A stretch of DNA of 64,000 nt, from NCBI RefSeq assembly GCF_042677945.1, contig NZ_JBHUDN010000015.1; one strand, written 5' to 3'. Position numbers and translations under genes: made by a program. Position 1 is the first letter of the stretch. Every line of letters begins with the position of its first letter. Below, one piece after another: positions 7,916 through 20,606 of the stretch. Under the pieces are notes generated by a model. It was not told the DNA's origin. It made no database searches and was given only the letters and a program-made list of their open reading frames with translations. Origin of the DNA: Haloplanus litoreus. Lineage in GTDB: Archaea; Halobacteriota; Halobacteria; Halobacteriales; Haloferacaceae.

Positions 7916-8795
7916 TCACTCCCCGGCGTATCGGTCGAGGACGGACGGCCGACACCGAAGGAGCGTCGACAGGTGGTCGGCGCCCTCGTAGACGGTGAGG
8001 TCGGCGGTCGGGAGTCGGTCACGCAGACGGCGCGCGCCCGCGACCGGGGCGTTCGCGTCCCGACCACCGTGCCGGAGGTGGACCGGCGCGTCGACGTCGT
8101 CGAGGGGCAGGTCCCACTCCCGGGCGAGCAGGGTGAACTCGGTGACTGCGCCGCGTCGGTGGTCGGTGAGGGCGGTCACGAAGTCTCGGTGGACGCGTTC
8201 GGCGACGCCCGGGGACAGGTCGTTCGGGTCCGTCGTCGTCGTGTACTGCGAGACGACGACTCGCGGGGGGAGCCGGTCGACGATCCACGCCTGCACGCCG
8301 AGCAGGCCGCGGAGGAACCGGGGAGAGGAACCGGCGAGAGCCGTCAGGAGTCGCTGTGGAGCCGGGAGGCGGGACTCCAGCGACGGGGGCGGCGCCCCGG
8401 CGACCACGTCGACGGCGTCGACGCGGTCGGGGTGGGTCGCCGCGAGGGCGAGGGCGTGGGGACCGCCGCCGGAGAAGCCGACGACTCCGGCCGTCTCNNN
8501 NNNNNNNNNCGACGCCGACGTCGTCGAGGACGGGCGTGACGAACGCGCCGGTGTCGGCGAGGGTCCGCGTCGGCCACGGCGTCGAGCGAGCGTATCCGGG
8601 ACGGTCGAGGGCGACGAGGCGGACCCCCGCCCGCTCCGCCGCCGCGGCCAGGAGGCCGCCGAGGACGTGTGATCCCGGCGTCCCGTGGAGGAACAGAACC
8701 GGCACACCCTCGGGGTCGCCGTACTCGGCGTACGAGACGCGTCGACCGGCGGCCGTCGAGACGGTCCGCGGGGCACCTGTGTCGTCGGGGACCAT
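7916..8795 (-). CDS. alpha/beta-hydrolase, interrupted by an assembly gap
   Basis: The N-terminal part (from ATG 8795) has the oxyanion segment VLFLHGTPGS and LVALDRPGYARS. The C-terminal part begins after the gap with the nucleophile elbow GFSGGGPHALALA and ends with HLRHGGRDANAP and the catalytic-His region YEGADHLSTLL. So the Ser-Asp-His hydrolase triad is present. The 12 N at 8498-8509 separate two different reading frames, which most simply means the gap length is wrong and the gene is intact. About 290 residues expected. Substrate unknown. Divergent from rnhA. Confidence 0.8.
8498..8509. other. assembly gap (12 N)
   Basis: The unread bases lie inside the alpha/beta-hydrolase gene. Flanking coding frames do not match across it, so its true length is not 12 or the flanks carry an indel. 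Confidence 0.95.
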
Positions 8796-8908
8796 GGACG
8801 GGGGTGGACGAACGGGGCAAAAATAGGTGGCGGAACGGTCGACTGCGGGAGTCGCCGTGCCCGCGGCGGAACGAACGGCCTTTGAGTCGGTCGCTCGAAG
8901 TGCGGCCG

Positions 8909-9502
8909 ATGCCGACCATCGACTGTGATCCCGACGAGGCGCGACGGCGGCTGGATTCGGCCGGCGTCGACGTCGAGGCGGGAAACACGGACCACGAACG
9001 CTGGCGGGCGGAACGCGGCGACGCGGTGGCTGTCGCCTACGACGACAGCGTCGTCGTCCAGGGCGCACGACCCACGGACCTGACCGCGCTCCTCTCGGAC
9101 GCGGGCGGGCGAGCACACGTCTACTTCGACGGGGCGAGCCGCGGCAACCCGGGGCCGGCCGCCGTCGGGTGGGTCATCGTCTCCGGCGACGGCATCGTCG
9201 ACGAGGGGAGCGAGACCATCGGCGAGACGACGAACAACCGCGCGGAGTACGAGGCGCTGATTCGCGCCCTGAACGTCGCTCGCGACCACGGCTTCGACGA
9301 GGTGGACGTGCGCGGCGACTCGGAACTGATCGTCAAGCAGGTGCGCGGGGAGTGGAACGCGAACGACCCCGGCCTCCGGGAGCGACGGGTGACGGTCCGG
9401 GAGTTGCTCGACGGGTTCGACCGCTGGTCGCTGGAACACGTTCCGCGGGAGATAAACGACCGGGCCGACCGACTGGCGAACGAGGCTCTCGACGATGACT
9501 GA
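8909..9502 (+). CDS. rnhA: ribonuclease HI
   Basis: 197 residues from ATG 8909. The C-terminal two thirds are the RNase H fold: HVYFDGASRGNPGPAAVGW (catalytic Asp74), NNRAEYEALIRAL (catalytic Glu), VRGDSELIV (catalytic Asp) and the final EINDRADRLANEAL Asp. The roughly 65-residue N-terminal extension (MPTIDCDPDEARRRL...) is typical of the haloarchaeal form. It cleaves the RNA strand of RNA-DNA hybrids. Overlaps the next gene by 8 bases, indicating translational coupling. Confidence 0.93.
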   Translation: MPTIDCDPDEARRRLDSAGVDVEAGNTDHERWRAERGDAVAVAYDDSVVVQGARPTDLTALLSDAGGRAHVYFDGASRGNPGPAAVGWVIVSGDGIVDEGSETIGETTNNRAEYEALIRALNVARDHGFDEVDVRGDSELIVKQVRGEWNANDPGLRERRVTVRELLDGFDRWSLEHVPREINDRADRLANEALDDD

Positions 9503-10058
9503 CCTGCCACGGGACCTCCAGCAGGAGGCCGAACGACTCACGCGCCTGGCCCGCCGAGCGGTCGACGAGAACGAGGCGGCGGCCTACGAACGTGACCGGG
9601 ACGACCGCCTCGCCGCGTACGACTACACCGCACGCGTCCGCGAGGCCGACGACACGCTCGTACTCCACCCGGCCGAGTGGGTGGACGGGGACACGGCGCA
9701 GCTGAATCGCATCGAGGACACCGACCGCGCAGTGGAAATTTCGCTGTCCGGGAGCGGCGACGCGGGGGAGTGGGAGGCGGTGGAAGCCCACAACGCCGAC
9801 GTGGTGGAGCGGGTCCACGAGCGCGTGGGCGAGGTTCACGCGAGCAACGCTCGCGCGTTCGCCGACTTCATGGGCAACCACTACGCCCGCCGCGTGGAGA
9901 CGGCGACGCCGGCGGAGCTACGGGAGTTTCTGACGGAGTACTACCCGCGAAACGCGTGGCCGAGCGACGAGCAACGAGCCGTAGTCGAGCAGTCGCTCGA
10001 ACACGTCTTCGCGGTGACGGAAACGGAGCCGCCCGAATTCAGTGCTGCGCGTCGATGA
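9495..10058 (+). CDS. conserved rnhA-operon protein (haloarchaeal, DUF7108-like)
   Basis: 187 residues, start ATG overlapping the rnhA stop by 8 bases. Charged and helical, with no recognised catalytic motif: an N-terminal Glu/Arg-rich helix (LQQEAERLTRLARRAVDE), a central LVLHPAEWVDGD segment and a C-terminal region HYARRVETATPAELREFLTEYYPRNAWPS. The RNase HI gene of other haloarchaea is followed by the same kind of protein, so a role linked to RNase HI is inferred only from context. Convergent with and overlapping the padR-type gene by 20 bases. Confidence 0.75.
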   Translation: MTDLPRDLQQEAERLTRLARRAVDENEAAAYERDRDDRLAAYDYTARVREADDTLVLHPAEWVDGDTAQLNRIEDTDRAVEISLSGSGDAGEWEAVEAHNADVVERVHERVGEVHASNARAFADFMGNHYARRVETATPAELREFLTEYYPRNAWPSDEQRAVVEQSLEHVFAVTETEPPEFSAARR

Positions 10059-10398
10059 GGTTCCGAACGTCGCTGGCTCGGTCGTCGTCCGTGACGAACT
10101 TCGAGAGGACCCAGTCGAGTCGGGTGAGGACCGCCTCGTGGCCCTCGTCGGTCAGTTCGTACTGATTCGTCCGCTTGTCGAGTTCACTCTTTTCGACGAG
10201 GTTCATCTCGACGAGGTTGTCGAGGTTGGGGTACAGGCGTCCGTGGTTCACTTCGGTCCCGTAGTAGTCCTCGAGTTGGCGTTTGATCGCCAGACCGTAC
10301 ATCGGTTCCTCGGAGAGGATGACGAGGATGTTGTGCTGGAACGCGGTCAGATCGCGCACGATGCCGGGGCTGCTGCTTACCGCTTGTGCCTCTGACAT
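10039..10398 (-). CDS. PadR-family transcriptional regulator
   Basis: 119 residues using the ATG at 10398. The winged-helix core is clear: LTAFQHNILVILSEEPMYGLAIKRQLEDYYG, then NHGRLYPNLDNLVEMNLVEKSE and RTNQYELTDEGHEAVL. An alternative ATG at 10410 exists, but the TATA box at 10420-10429 lies 22-31 bases from 10398, so a leaderless start there is more likely. PadR proteins are usually ligand- or stress-responsive repressors acting on nearby genes. The divergent neighbour is pyrophosphatase; the target is unknown. Confidence 0.85.
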   Translation of the reverse strand: MSEAQAVSSSPGIVRDLTAFQHNILVILSEEPMYGLAIKRQLEDYYGTEVNHGRLYPNLDNLVEMNLVEKSELDKRTNQYELTDEGHEAVLTRLDWVLSKFVTDDDRASDVRNLIDAQH

Positions 10399-10729
10399 AC
10401 TAAAAAACATGTCACGGGGATATTTAACCCTTCTCAACTCGATCTTGAACGTGAGAATCAGCGCCTAGGGCGCCCGAATCCGACGTTACCGAAGTCGGAC
10501 ATATCGCTGATCGTACCAGTTTGCACCCGTCCGCGTGGGACGACGACTGCCCGGTCGTCGTCGGCCGAGTGTTTTGCCCGGGGAGACACGGGCGACCCGA
10601 GGGAACGTACACCTCGAGTCGGCCGTTCGTGTCATTTTGAGTCAGGGACGGGCGTTCATGTACTTTTTCATTCGTATTCCCGTGGTCCGTCCCGAAAGGC
10701 CTATTTGGCGGTTCTGCCGTCTTTGGACT
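10399..10729. other. padR-ppa divergent intergenic region
   Basis: About 330 bases with no convincing gene. It holds the padR TATA element (minus strand GGTTAAATAT near 10420-10429), a small hairpin GCGCC-TAG-GGCGC at 10461-10473, and an inverted repeat TCCGAC(9)GTCGGA at 10479-10499. A CCTATTT element near 10700 is a likely TATA for ppa, about 28 bases before its ATG. Confidence 0.5.
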
Positions 10730-11263
10730 ATGGTGAACCTGTGGAAAGACCTCGAACCCGGCCCGAATCCGCCAGAGACGATCACCGCCGTCGTCGAGTG
10801 TCTCAAGGGCGAACGTAACAAGTACGAGTACGACAAGGACGTCCCCGGCGTCGTCCTCGACCGGGTGCTCCACAGCAACGTCCACTACCCGAGCGACTAC
10901 GGGTTCATTCCCCAGTCGTACTACGACGACGAGGACCCCTTCGACGTCCTCGTCCTCGTTGAGGACCAGACGTTCCCCGGCTGTATCGTCGAGGCGCGTC
11001 CCATCGCCCTCATGAAGATGGACGACGACGGCGAACAGGACGACAAGGTCATCGCCGTCCCGACCGAGGACCCCCGGTTCGACCACTTCCAGGATCTCGG
11101 CGACATCCCCCAGCAGACCATCGACGAGATCGACGAGTTCTTCTCGACCTACAAAAACCTCGAGGAGGGCAAGGAAGTCGAGACGCTCGGCTGGGAGGAC
11201 AAGGCGGCCGCGAAAGACGCCATCGAACACGCCCTCGACCTCTACGACGAGAAGTTCGCCTGA
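10730..11263 (+). CDS. ppa: inorganic pyrophosphatase
   Basis: 177 residues, the normal length of a family I soluble pyrophosphatase. Conserved active-site pieces are visible: KYEYDKD, VHYPSDYGFIPQSYYDDEDPFDVLVLVED (the DxDPxD metal-ligand motif) and the MxDDGEQDDKVIAVP block. It hydrolyses PPi to phosphate and drives nucleic-acid and aminoacyl-tRNA synthesis forward. It has its own promoter in the long upstream intergenic region. Confidence 0.95.
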   Translation: MVNLWKDLEPGPNPPETITAVVECLKGERNKYEYDKDVPGVVLDRVLHSNVHYPSDYGFIPQSYYDDEDPFDVLVLVEDQTFPGCIVEARPIALMKMDDDGEQDDKVIAVPTEDPRFDHFQDLGDIPQQTIDEIDEFFSTYKNLEEGKEVETLGWEDKAAAKDAIEHALDLYDEKFA

Positions 11264-11355
11264 ACGGGCGCCATTCCCGTCGGTTATCCGCTCGGCTCGC
11301 CCCATGTGTTATGCGCATGGGTAATCTTTTCTGCGTGACGCCCCTGGCTTCTCGC

Positions 11356-11505
11356 ATGGTCGACACCGACACCCACCCCGGACTCAGTCACCCGACCGTC
11401 GTCCCGGCGAACTACGACGCCGACGAGCGATCGGACGCGCCGTACGGACGGTCGCCGGGTGCCACGCGGGGGGAGCGACGTCGAGGGGACGGCGCCGGGC
11501 GGTAG
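11356..11505 (+). CDS. possible small hypothetical protein
   Basis: 49 residues: starts MVDTDTHPGLSHPTVVPANYD and ends in an Arg/Gly-rich tail. The first 20 residues have an unforced composition and an AT-rich TGGGTAATCTTTT element lies about 30 bases upstream, as for leaderless haloarchaeal genes. The tail looks like generic high-GC sequence. This may be a real microprotein or part of a roughly 300-base non-coding stretch between ppa and the rhomboid gene. Nothing else is seen in that stretch. Confidence 0.3.
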   Translation: MVDTDTHPGLSHPTVVPANYDADERSDAPYGRSPGATRGERRRGDGAGR

Positions 11506-11566
11506 TCCCGGCGGCGGTGACGGGGACCGCACCCCTTTTTGTCGGCGCCGCTGTTACTGAACGACA

Positions 11567-12523
11567 ATGGCTCAGTGCGACGAGTGCGGCAGCCACGAGA
11601 ACCTGCCGTACCAGTGTCGGCGCTGTGGCGGGACGTTCTGTGCGGAACACCGCCTCCCGGAGAACCACGACTGTCCCGGATTGGACGAGTGGAACGACCC
11701 GTCCGGCGTGTTCGACAGCGGCTTCGACGGCGGCGTCCAGTCGGAGAACGAGCGCAGCGGGGGACTCCTCGATAGGCTCCCCGGTCTCGGCGGCTCGCTG
11801 ACCGGCACCGGCGGCGTGCTCGGCTACTTCAGAGGCAACGTCGCGTACCTGTTCCTCGCGCTTATGTGGATCACGTTCGCCCTGCAGTTGATCGTCGGCG
11901 CTCTGGCCGGCCGGGCGGCGATGGAGACGCTCTTCGTCCTCCGGTCGGATCACCTCCTGTACGTCTGGACGTGGATCACCTCCATCTTCGCCCACGGTGG
12001 TCTGTATCACATCGCCGGCAACAGCATCGTGCTGTACTTTTTCGGCCCACTCGTCGAGCGATACACCGGCTCGAAGCGCTTCGCGGCCCTGTTCCTCGTC
12101 AGCGGTGTCCTCGCCGGCCTGGGCTTTGTCGGGGCCAGTATCGTCCTCGGCTCGGTCGGTCCAACGGGCGTGAGCGTCGTCGGGGCGAGTGGCGCCATCT
12201 TCGCCGTTCTCGGCGTCCTCACCGTCCTCAATCCCGGCCTGCGGATCTACCTCTACTTCATCATTCCCATCCCGCTCTGGCTGTTCACGGCCGGCTTCGC
12301 GGTCATCTCCGTGCTCTTTTTCCTCTCCCCGCAGTCCGCCTCGTCGGTGGGACAGGGCAACGTCGCCCACCTCGCGCATCTGATCGGCTTGGTGATCGGA
12401 CTGGCGTACGGCAAGCGGATCAAGCAGCCCCGGCGGGTGCCCGACCGTCTGAGCTTCGGCGGCGGCCGCGGGCCGGGGGGACCGGGCGGCCCCGGTGGTC
12501 CCGGCGGCCCCGGACGGCGGTGA
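11567..12523 (+). CDS. rhomboid-family intramembrane serine protease with N-terminal AN1-like zinc finger
   Basis: 318 residues. Residues 1-45 form a zinc finger (CDECGSHENLPYQCRRCGGTFCAEHRLPENHDC), like AN1. The membrane domain starts near residue 95 with about six helices and has the rhomboid hallmarks: GGLYHIAGNSIVLYFFG (HxxxN oxyanion residues), VVGASGAIFAVLG (catalytic Ser in GASG, about residue 208) and LAHLIGLVIGLAYGKR (catalytic His, about 269). The C-terminus is Gly/Pro-rich. It cleaves transmembrane helices of membrane proteins. Followed 4 bases later by the endonuclease V gene. Confidence 0.9.
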   Translation: MAQCDECGSHENLPYQCRRCGGTFCAEHRLPENHDCPGLDEWNDPSGVFDSGFDGGVQSENERSGGLLDRLPGLGGSLTGTGGVLGYFRGNVAYLFLALMWITFALQLIVGALAGRAAMETLFVLRSDHLLYVWTWITSIFAHGGLYHIAGNSIVLYFFGPLVERYTGSKRFAALFLVSGVLAGLGFVGASIVLGSVGPTGVSVVGASGAIFAVLGVLTVLNPGLRIYLYFIIPIPLWLFTAGFAVISVLFFLSPQSASSVGQGNVAHLAHLIGLVIGLAYGKRIKQPRRVPDRLSFGGGRGPGGPGGPGGPGGPGRR

Positions 12524-12527
12524 GAGC

Positions 12528-13292
12528 GTGACCCCGGTCCGTCCCGAGTTCGTTCCCGACCCGTCGCAGTCCCGGGAGGAGATGGAAGCGCTTCAGCGAC
12601 GAGTCGCCGAGGTGGCACGGTTCGAGGACGACGTCGACTTCGATCCGGCGGCCGTCTCGCTGTCAACGGACGCGACGCTGACCGGCGAACGGCCCCTCGT
12701 CGCCGGTGTCGATCAGGCCTTCCTCGACGGCCGGGCGATCAGCGCCATCGTCTGCCTGCGTGGCGGCAACGTGGTCGAACGCACCCACGCGGTGACGGAG
12801 CTGGAGATTCCGTACATTCCGGGCCTGCTCTCCTTTCGGGAGGGCGGCCCGATCCTCGCGGCGTTCGAGGCGCTGGAGGCCGACCCGGACCTCGTCGTCT
12901 TCGACGGAAGCGGACACATCCACTTCCGACAGGCCGGCCTCGCGACGCATCTCGGCGTCGTCCTCGACGTACCGAGTGTCGGCGTCGCGAAGAACCTGCT
13001 CTGTGGACGGGTGGACGCGGACGTGGAGGGCCGTCCCGCGGGGTGGCGGGCGCCGGTCCTCGCGGACGACGACGTGGACGCCCCCGACGGGACGCTGCTC
13101 GGCTACGCCTACCAGTCGCGGCAGTACGACTCGAACCCAGTCATCAACCCGCTGTACGTGAGTCCGGGACACCGGACGAGCGCGGAGACGGCCGTCGACG
13201 TCGTCGAACGGCTCTGTGGTGGCTACAAACTCCCCGAGCCGACGCGGTTGGCCGACGTCCACGCGGACGAGTGTAAGACGGCCCTCGAGTAG
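12528..13292 (+). CDS. nfi: endonuclease V
   Basis: 254 residues from a GTG at 12528, 4 bases after the rhomboid stop; an upstream ATG would overlap the rhomboid gene. Endonuclease V motifs are present: VAGVDQAFLDGR (metal-binding Asp), YIPGLLSFREG (the PYxPGxLxFRE signature), VVFDGSGHIHFRQAGLATHLG (catalytic Asp) and GVAKNLLCG. The enzyme nicks DNA one nucleotide 3' of deaminated bases, especially hypoxanthine. It probably shares the upstream promoter. Confidence 0.93.
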   Translation: MTPVRPEFVPDPSQSREEMEALQRRVAEVARFEDDVDFDPAAVSLSTDATLTGERPLVAGVDQAFLDGRAISAIVCLRGGNVVERTHAVTELEIPYIPGLLSFREGGPILAAFEALEADPDLVVFDGSGHIHFRQAGLATHLGVVLDVPSVGVAKNLLCGRVDADVEGRPAGWRAPVLADDDVDAPDGTLLGYAYQSRQYDSNPVINPLYVSPGHRTSAETAVDVVERLCGGYKLPEPTRLADVHADECKTALE

Positions 13293-13310
13293 TCCGCGTG
13301 CGCTCCGCAC

Positions 13311-13319
13311 GTTTTAAGC
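13311..13319 (+). promoter_or_regulatory. TATA box of proS
   Basis: GTTTTAAGC lies 24-32 bases before the ATG at 13343 and selects that start over the longer frame beginning at 13298. Confidence 0.55.
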
Positions 13320-13342
13320 CGTATCTCCGTCACCACCCGGTA

Positions 13343-14818
13343 ATGAGCGACGATCAGGAACTCGGGATCACCGAGTCGAAGGAACACAGCACCGGCGAGT
13401 GGTACGCCGAAGTCGTCCAGAAGGCTGGGCTGGCGAACTACGGCCCCGAGGGTATGAGCGGCTTCATCGTGACGCGCCCGCGCGGATACGCGCTCTGGGA
13501 GACGATCCAGAACGAACTCGACGCCCGCTTCAAGTCGACTGGGGTGCAGAACGCCTACTTCCCGATGTTGATCCCCGAGTCGTATCTCGAACGTGAGAAG
13601 GACGTCGTCGAGGGATTCGACCCCGAGGTGGCGTGGGTCACACAGGGCGGCTACGAGGAACTGGAGGAGCGACTCGCGGTCCGGCCGACCAGCGAGAGCA
13701 TCATCGCCCCGTACCTGAGTCAGTGGATCCGGAGCTACCGGGACCTTCCGATGCGGGTCAACCAGTGGTGTAGCGTGATCCGGTGGGAGGCGACCGAGAC
13801 GAAACCGTTCTTCCGCACCAAGGAGTTCCTCTGGCAGGAGGGCCACACCGCGCACGCGAGCGAGGATGATGCGTGGGCGGAGACGACGACCCGTCTCGAC
13901 CAGTACGAGGAGCTGTACGAGGACGTGCTGGCGATTCCGATCCTCCGCGGGAAGAAGCCCGAACACGACAAGTTCCCCGGTGCAGACACGACGACGACCG
14001 TCGAGGCGCTGATGCCGGACGGCAAGTCGGTCCAGGGAGCGACCAGCCACTACCTCGGGCAGAGCTTCGCCGAGGCGTTCGACATCACGTTCACCGACGA
14101 GGACGAGGACGAACGCGTCGCCCACACCACCTCGTGGGGGCTGTCGTGGCGAGCACTCGGCGCGCTCATCATGACCCACAGCGACGATCAGGGGCTGGTC
14201 CTGCCGCCGACGATGGCGCCCGAACAGGTCGTGATCGTCCCCATCTGGCAGGAAGAGACGAAAGACGACGTCCTGGAGTACGCGGAGGGCATCGCCGCCG
14301 ACCTCGAGGCGGCCGGCGTGCGAGTCGAACTCGACGACCGGGACGAGCACAACCCCGGCTTCAAGTTCAACGAGTGGGAGCTGAAGGGGGTCCCCCTCCG
14401 GATCGAAATCGGTCCCAACGAGGTCGACGAGGGCACGGTCACCCTCGTCCACCGGCCGGACGGCGAGTCGGTCGGGGCCGACCGGGAGGGTATCGTCGAC
14501 ACGGTCCACGACAACTTCGACGAGGTGTACGCCAAACTGTACGCCGCCGCCGAGGAGAATCTAACCGAGAACGTCCGCGAGGCGTCGGACCGTGCGTCGA
14601 TTCTGGGCACCATCGGTCAACACGGCGGCTACGTGAAGGCGCCGTGGTGTGGCGACGAGGACTGCGAGGCGACGATCAAAGAGCAGGTGGCCGCCGAAAT
14701 CGTCCTCGTCCCCTTCGAGGGAAGCGAGAGCGACACCGAACCGATCCACGACGGCGAGACCTGCGCGCTCTGTGACGCCGACGCCGTCGAGACGGCCTAC
14801 TTCGCCCGTTCGTACTGA
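13343..14818 (+). CDS. proS: prolyl-tRNA synthetase
   Basis: 491 residues, the length of the archaeal/eukaryotic-type ProRS. Class II motifs are visible: TRPRGYALWETIQNELDARF (motif 1 region), RVNQWCSVIRWEATETKPFFRTKEFLWQEGHTAH (motif 2, TxE loop) and HTTSWGLSWRALGALIMTHSDDQGLVLPP (motif 3 region), then the anticodon-binding domain and a C-terminal zinc-binding part (CGDEDCE, CALCDAD). It charges tRNA-Pro. Start at 13343 is supported by the TATA box at 13311-13319. Confidence 0.96.
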   Translation: MSDDQELGITESKEHSTGEWYAEVVQKAGLANYGPEGMSGFIVTRPRGYALWETIQNELDARFKSTGVQNAYFPMLIPESYLEREKDVVEGFDPEVAWVTQGGYEELEERLAVRPTSESIIAPYLSQWIRSYRDLPMRVNQWCSVIRWEATETKPFFRTKEFLWQEGHTAHASEDDAWAETTTRLDQYEELYEDVLAIPILRGKKPEHDKFPGADTTTTVEALMPDGKSVQGATSHYLGQSFAEAFDITFTDEDEDERVAHTTSWGLSWRALGALIMTHSDDQGLVLPPTMAPEQVVIVPIWQEETKDDVLEYAEGIAADLEAAGVRVELDDRDEHNPGFKFNEWELKGVPLRIEIGPNEVDEGTVTLVHRPDGESVGADREGIVDTVHDNFDEVYAKLYAAAEENLTENVREASDRASILGTIGQHGGYVKAPWCGDEDCEATIKEQVAAEIVLVPFEGSESDTEPIHDGETCALCDADAVETAYFARSY

Positions 14819-14861
14819 TCGACCGGCCGGACGCCGATTTTGGCGGGGATTAATCGTTATC

Positions 14862-14877
14862 TACCTTCGCTAAGGTA
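14862..14877. promoter_or_regulatory. inverted-repeat operator candidate upstream of gltB
   Basis: TACCTTCGCTAAGGTA is a perfect 6-base inverted repeat. Further AAGGT (14884-14888) and ACCTT (14905-14909) half-sites flank the AT-rich ATGATATATATTA element before gltB. This spacing suggests a dimeric regulator covering the promoter, such as an Lrp-type or nitrogen regulator; which one is not known. Confidence 0.5.
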
Positions 14878-14954
14878 TTCCCCAAGGTTAGTATGATATA
14901 TATTACCTTGTATGTGGTTAATGAAGCCTTACGGTAACAGGAACAGGCTAATAA

Positions 14955-14960
14955 GGAGGT
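14955..14960 (+). promoter_or_regulatory. Shine-Dalgarno of gltB
   Basis: GGAGGT ends 7 bases before the ATG at 14968. A strong SD is unusual among the mostly leaderless genes here and chooses 14968 over the out-of-frame ATG at 14961. It also implies a leadered transcript. Confidence 0.6.
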
Positions 14961-14967
14961 ATGTGGT

Positions 14968-19509
<4,542 letters not shown>

Positions 19510-19608
19510 TACTGCCGGCTGTCAGTCGAGACGGAGAGTCGCTACCTCGGGGCGGCGACGATCTCGAAACAGTTACGGCCGACAGCGTGAGAACTCCGGC
19601 GGGCGGCG

Positions 19609-20307
19609 TTACGTCGCGTCCGACTCGTCGCTGCGCTCGTCGAGGCCCGGTATTTCCGCTTCCAGCCACTCGCGGAACCACTTGACCCGTTTGAGCCGCT
19701 GGTGAGCGATGCCCTCCGCTGCGTCGCTCTCGACGCGACCGGCCGCATCGCGGCCCCGGTCGAGGACGCGGTCGACCATCTCGCCGGCGTCCATGTGCGT
19801 CCGTGACTCGTAGCCCATCCGGAGCAGCATCAACACCGCGCCGTTGGCGCCCACTTTGTCGAGGATGTCGGCCTCGATGAGGCACTGCGCCTCCAGAGGA
19901 ACGTCCTCCAGAGGTCCTTGGTAGGAGTGCTCCCGAACCGACTGGGCCACCTGATCGACGAAGGACTGCGGATACTCGCCGTGCGTGGCGAGATACTCGC
20001 GGGCGACTCGGGCACCCTCGTCGGCGTGGCGTTCCTGTTCGGCTTCGAGTTTCGCGATATCGTGAAAGAGCGCCGCAACGCGAACCACGTCGATGTCGGC
20101 GCCCTCGCGATGGGCGATCTCCGTCGCCAGGTCCACCACGTTCAGCGTGTGATTGAAACGATACTCGGCACTGTGCCACGGATACCACCGCATCCGACCG
20201 CCGTCTCGCTCGTTCTCTACGCTCGCCGCGAGGTAGTCGGAGACGAACCGTTTCATCTCCTCGAACTCCTCGTCGGAGACGGCCGACTCCTTGATTTCAA
20301 CCCCCAC
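19609..20307 (-). CDS. HD-domain protein (predicted phosphohydrolase)
   Basis: 232 residues. HD motifs are present: FNHTLNVVDLATEIA (His53), ALFHDIAKLEAEQ (His82-Asp83), an AQSVREHSYQG helix with a further His, and IEADILDKVGANG with the last Asp. This is the arrangement of metal-dependent phosphohydrolases of the HD superfamily (HDIG/YedJ-like). Substrate unknown. The C-terminal tail is charged. Not obviously operonic with gltB, which is convergent. Confidence 0.82.
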   Translation of the reverse strand: MGVEIKESAVSDEEFEEMKRFVSDYLAASVENERDGGRMRWYPWHSAEYRFNHTLNVVDLATEIAHREGADIDVVRVAALFHDIAKLEAEQERHADEGARVAREYLATHGEYPQSFVDQVAQSVREHSYQGPLEDVPLEAQCLIEADILDKVGANGAVLMLLRMGYESRTHMDAGEMVDRVLDRGRDAAGRVESDAAEGIAHQRLKRVKWFREWLEAEIPGLDERSDESDAT

Positions 20308-20387
20308 AGTCCCACCTCCATTGCGTTCGTGTGTGTCTCATTGCCGAAAAAAGGAGTGTTCGACTATTAGGCGTTACGACAAGAATA

Positions 20388-20606
20388 TCAGATCGGCCCG
20401 GCGGACGCCAGAACGACGACGGCGTAAAGATACACCAGACAGACGATAACGTTCCGCTTCGGCGCGCGTGGCCGCATCCCCGGAAGTCTGACGAACCAGA
20501 ACCCTGCTGCGACCAGTGGTATCGTCCAGAGCGGCTTCGACGACCCACGAAGGGCGCGCACGAACCGGCAGACTGCGCGAGGAATCGGGCGTTTACCGAA
20601 GGTCAT
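20388..20606 (-). CDS. small membrane protein downstream of the Asp/Ser-repeat gene
   Basis: 72 residues. Two hydrophobic segments (LWTIPLVAAGFWFVRL, about 26-41, and NVIVCLVYLYAVVVLASAG, about 52-70) are separated by a basic loop (PGMRPRAPKR). The start overlaps the end of the Asp/Ser-repeat gene by 14 bases, suggesting it is the last gene of the exoprotein transcript. No homologue recognised. It could be a membrane partner of the secreted proteins or a spurious frame. Confidence 0.45.
   Translation of the reverse strand: MTFGKRPIPRAVCRFVRALRGSSKPLWTIPLVAAGFWFVRLPGMRPRAPKRNVIVCLVYLYAVVVLASAGPI

Noticed and set aside
7916..8795. true frameshift (pseudogene) in the alpha/beta-hydrolase
   Set aside because: The frame change coincides with the N run, so an artefact of gap length is the simpler explanation.
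10535..10729. N-terminal extension of pyrophosphatase
   Set aside because: Arg-rich translated intergenic sequence; the family N-terminus MVNLWKDLEPGP starts at 10730.
13223..14509. 428-codon minus-strand open frame
   Set aside because: Antisense to proS with no recognisable domain.
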